Shown here: in pieces, positions 4,914-7,362 of the stretch
Numbering within the stretch: position 1 is the stretch's first letter
Layout: every line of letters starts with the position of its first letter
NCBI GenBank assembly: GCA_002349055.1
Contig: DECD01000026.1
Span: 1-7,362, forward strand
Direction of reading: 5' to 3'
Source: Bacteroidales bacterium UBA2939
GTDB taxonomy: Bacteria > Bacteroidota > Bacteroidia > Bacteroidales > P3
Length of the DNA stretch: 7,362 bases
Position numbers and translations under genes: made by a program
Notes under the pieces: model-generated
Databases searched by the model: none
Told to the model about the DNA's origin: nothing
What the model saw: the letters and a program-made list of their open reading frames with translations, nothing else

Positions 4914-7319
4914 TTAGAAGGGGTAGTTGATACCGAAGTTGAAGACTATCTGGTTGAAGTCCCAGTGTGGGGGACGCCAGCGGAGGGAGGTCTCGAAGCC
5001 CGGGTCATAGAGAGGTATGGCGAGGTCGAAGCGGAGAGTGGCGATGGAGACGTTGAGGCGGAGTCCGAAGCCGATACCGACAGCTATCTCCTCGAGGATA
5101 TGTCCCCAGCGGAGGTTGCCGCCCGGGTAGTCGTCGGAGGGGTTGAAGAGCCAGATGTTGCCAAGGTCGGCGAAGAGAGCCCCTTCGAAGATGCCATAGA
5201 TGGGGAAGCGCTCCTCGGCGTTGAGGACCAGCTGGATGTCGCCTATGCAGTCGAGGAGTTTATACTGGGAGACGAAGGAACCGGGTCCAAGGTGGCGGAG
5301 CTGCCAGGCACGGAGCGTGGTGGAACCGCCGCCGAAGAAACTTTTCTCGTAGGGAAGAGAGAGGGAGTTGCCGTAGGGGAATCCAATGCCCACAAGGGAG
5401 CGCAGGACGAGGGTGCTGCGGGTGTTGTGGTAGATGTAGCGCGTGAATTCGCCGCGGGCGCGGAGATATTGGGCGAAGGGAACGCCGAAGATTTCGCGCA
5501 CGGAGTTACTGTCGGCGTTGCCGTCGACGAGGTGGGAGAGGGCGTGGAGAAGGTTGCCTGACGTTTCGAGGGTGAGATGGAAGTAGGAGAAGTTGCGACG
5601 GCTGTTGAGATGTTGGTTGGAGTAGGAGTAGTCGTAGCGGGCGTCCATGATGAAGTGGGAGCTGTATTGATAGAGGAGACGGAGGTCGGCAATCTGGATG
5701 AGGCGGTAGAAGAAGTCTTCGGACATGCCGAGTGTGCGGACGAAGGTAAGCTCGATGGGAAGGAGCTGGTGCTGGTTGCTCGATTGCCTGTTTGTCTGGT
5801 TGCCAGAGTTGCGGGTCCAAGTGTAACCGAAGGAGGTGTTGGCCAAGATGCGCTCGAACCAGTAGCGATACTGGTAGGCACCGCCGAGGTTGAGGAGGGT
5901 GTGGGGGCGGGTGTTGTGGAGACGGAAGAAGGAGGAGAAGGGATAGGCTTCGGGCATGTCGAGGGAGGCATCGAGGTTGACCTCGAAGGTGGAAAAGTTG
6001 TCATAGAAACTGCCGCGGCCGCCTTTGAAGATGAATTTGGGGAGCTCGAGGAGGAGTGAGGTCTTGATTTTGAATATCTCGGCACCGCCGAAGAGGTTCT
6101 TGTGCTGGTATTCGATGGCGGTCTCGATGCCGAGGTTGCCCGAGGTGAAGAAGTTGGACGTGGTGTCGGTGGGGGAGACGGAGGAGGCGTTGGTGAGTTC
6201 GAGCGAGAGGGAGAGTTTTTGCTGGGTGGTGTTGATGAGGCGGACGTGAGCGTCGACGAGGGGGATGGAGTCGGTGGATGAGGGCGATTCGGAGAACTCG
6301 ATATTGATGTATTTGAAGTTGCGGAGGTTGAGAAGAGAGTTGTAGGTGTTGGTGATGTGCGAGGGGCGGTAGAGCATGCCGGGGAAGAGCATCATGGCGC
6401 GGCAGATGGTGGTGGAGTCGATGGTCATCTTCTTACCGCGTTCCTTGACAAACTGGAAGTCGATGCTATTGCCGCGGGAGTCGGTGAAGGGCGCGATGGT
6501 GGTGTCGAAGGCCGACTCGTTGGAGCGGAGGCCGGCGGTGGAGTTGGGGTAGATGAAGATGTTGTTGACGCGGTAGGGGCGGAGGTTGGAGCCGTTGACG
6601 TAAGCGTCGATGGAGAGCCGGCCGGGGAGGTAGGTGGTGTCGACGCGGAAGGTGATGTTGTCGAGCGAGGCGCGATAGTAGCCGCGTTCGCGGAGGAGGT
6701 TGAGCAGACGCGAGCGTTCGTCAGAGAGGTTTTCTTGGTCGTAGTAGGTGCCTGCCTTGATGAGGGAACCCGCTTTCCAGCGGTCGAGGAATCGGCGGAT
6801 GGTGTCGTTGGAGGAGTGGTAGCCCACTTCGTCGATGAGGTAGCGGGGGCTGGCGGTGAGGTGGTAGCCGATGGTGATTTTTTTGCCCGAGGTCTCGATG
6901 GTATCGAAGGTGGCGGTGGAGTTGAAGCAGCCTTTGCTTTGGAGCAGTCCTTGAAGCTGGCGGGCGGTGCGTATGGCTTTCGACTCGTCGTAGATGACGG
7001 GTGCTTGTCCGAGGCGGCGCCAGTAGCTGCCCCAGAAGGAGTCGTCGGAGGGTCGGGCTACGGTGTAAATCCACAAGCCCACGGGCAGCCAGCGGATGCC
7101 GAAGACTTTGGAGTTGCGATGCTGGATATAGTAGTTGTCCGATTTCTCGAGGGCTTCATAGACTTCGGGAGGTACCTCCGAGCTGTCGGCCATGACGACG
7201 GTCTGGACCGTCTCGTCGAGGCGGTAGCTGCCGTCGGGGATGTAGCGGTTGATGTAGCAGCCGGTGAGCAACAGCGACAGGGCGGCAAAGAGGATAATAT
7301 GTAAGCGGCTACTTCTCAA
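4914..7319 (-). CDS. tamL: TamL-like BamA/TamA-family outer-membrane lipoprotein
   Basis: The 801-residue Omp85-superfamily protein has a lipoprotein signal peptide (hydrophobic core then LLLTGC, Cys21), the arrangement known in Bacteroidota as TamL. Residues from about 25 to 380 hold POTRA-like alternating strand/helix segments (for example 139-215 and 250-345). The C-terminal half is a 16-strand-type beta barrel. FFGGGSTTLRAW (661-672) matches the superfamily's L6 (V/I)RGF region, with Arg670 in the key position. FADLGNIW (716-723) and GIGFGLRL (748-755) are typical late-strand motifs, and the chain ends in Phe801, as expected for a substrate of the BAM machinery. The residues after Cys21 (YINRY) lack the acidic export signal, so the anchor should face the periplasm. 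The likely role is inserting or assembling outer-membrane proteins. The start is a TTG: no ATG is available in frame before the signal peptide, and the upstream reading frame ends inside this start region. TamB is not the downstream neighbour. Confidence 0.9.
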   Translation of the reverse strand: MRSSRLHIILFAALSLLLTGCYINRYIPDGSYRLDETVQTVVMADSSEVPPEVYEALEKSDNYYIQHRNSKVFGIRWLPVGLWIYTVARPSDDSFWGSYWRRLGQAPVIYDESKAIRTARQLQGLLQSKGCFNSTATFDTIETSGKKITIGYHLTASPRYLIDEVGYHSSNDTIRRFLDRWKAGSLIKAGTYYDQENLSDERSRLLNLLRERGYYRASLDNITFRVDTTYLPGRLSIDAYVNGSNLRPYRVNNIFIYPNSTAGLRSNESAFDTTIAPFTDSRGNSIDFQFVKERGKKMTIDSTTICRAMMLFPGMLYRPSHITNTYNSLLNLRNFKYINIEFSESPSSTDSIPLVDAHVRLINTTQQKLSLSLELTNASSVSPTDTTSNFFTSGNLGIETAIEYQHKNLFGGAEIFKIKTSLLLELPKFIFKGGRGSFYDNFSTFEVNLDASLDMPEAYPFSSFFRLHNTRPHTLLNLGGAYQYRYWFERILANTSFGYTWTRNSGNQTNRQSSNQHQLLPIELTFVRTLGMSEDFFYRLIQIADLRLLYQYSSHFIMDARYDYSYSNQHLNSRRNFSYFHLTLETSGNLLHALSHLVDGNADSNSVREIFGVPFAQYLRARGEFTRYIYHNTRSTLVLRSLVGIGFPYGNSLSLPYEKSFFGGGSTTLRAWQLRHLGPGSFVSQYKLLDCIGDIQLVLNAEERFPIYGIFEGALFADLGNIWLFNPSDDYPGGNLRWGHILEEIAVGIGFGLRLNVSIATLRFDLAIPLYDPGFETSLRWRPPHWDFNQIVFNFGINYPF

Positions 7320-7362
7320 TGGTGGAAAGAATCTTTTCTGTGCTGCCGAGGTTCTGCTGCAT
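7309..7362 (-). CDS. C-terminal fragment of an upstream gene
   Basis: Read on the minus strand from the window edge, an open frame encodes 17 residues (MQQNLGSTEKILSTIEK) and ends at TAG (7309-7311). It overlaps the first 11 bp of the TamL-like gene. A short stop/start overlap like this is common inside operons and suggests translational coupling. The helical, charged tail would fit a soluble protein. The first codon happens to be ATG, but it is probably internal to a longer gene. The family cannot be recognised, and the fragment is too short to prove that it is coding. Confidence 0.45.
   Translation of the reverse strand: MQQNLGSTEKILSTIEK

Noticed and set aside
1..7362. A mobile element, phage, defence system or toxin-antitoxin locus
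   Set aside because: All complete genes are envelope or housekeeping-type families, and no transposase, integrase, inverted-repeat ends, tRNA or attachment-site duplication could be seen.

Overview
This window looks like a chromosomal piece of a GC-rich member of the Bacteroidales. That reading rests on three things: two lipoproteins of Bacteroidota type (one with an acidic surface-export signal after its lipid-bearing cysteine), a lipid-anchored Omp85 protein of the TamL kind, and a polyprenyl glycosylphosphotransferase with the C-terminal signature of the Bacteroidota form of that family. Start codons are preceded by A/T-rich or repeat sequence rather than strong Shine-Dalgarno sites, and the best promoter candidate fits the Bacteroidota -7 consensus. 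The genus cannot be named from this sequence.

Layout. The tail of an unrecognised plus-strand gene (1-135) is followed by a GC-rich hairpin (174-206). A minus-strand pair follows: a predicted surface lipoprotein (1753-2700), then a sugar-1-phosphate transferase that starts glycan synthesis on undecaprenyl phosphate (301-1707). A 182-bp divergent intergenic region (2701-2882) separates it from a plus-strand pair: a stand-alone GHKL ATPase (2883-3431) and a YfcE-type metallophosphoesterase (3484-3975). The phosphoesterase runs tail to tail into a minus-strand group and overlaps it by 53 bp. That group is, in transcription order, the last residues of an unknown gene (7309-7362), a TamL-like outer-membrane lipoprotein (4914-7319) and an EamA/DMT transporter (3923-4855).

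How the genes relate. Cell-envelope functions dominate: glycan initiation, surface lipoprotein, outer-membrane assembly and inner-membrane transport. The ATPase and phosphoesterase are probably cytoplasmic and have no obvious link to the envelope genes. No phage, transposon, CRISPR or defence genes are visible, and no gap exceeds 300 bp.

The most unusual content is between the genes. Three gaps hold degenerate tandem arrays of an A-rich unit (roughly AAAAGTCT), each lying against the start codon of the next gene. Two of them share an identical 25-bp block. A fourth gap holds an exact 10-bp-period array of CTAGG. The A-rich arrays have the same polarity on the plus strand whatever the gene direction, and that strand is also G-rich over nearly the whole window.
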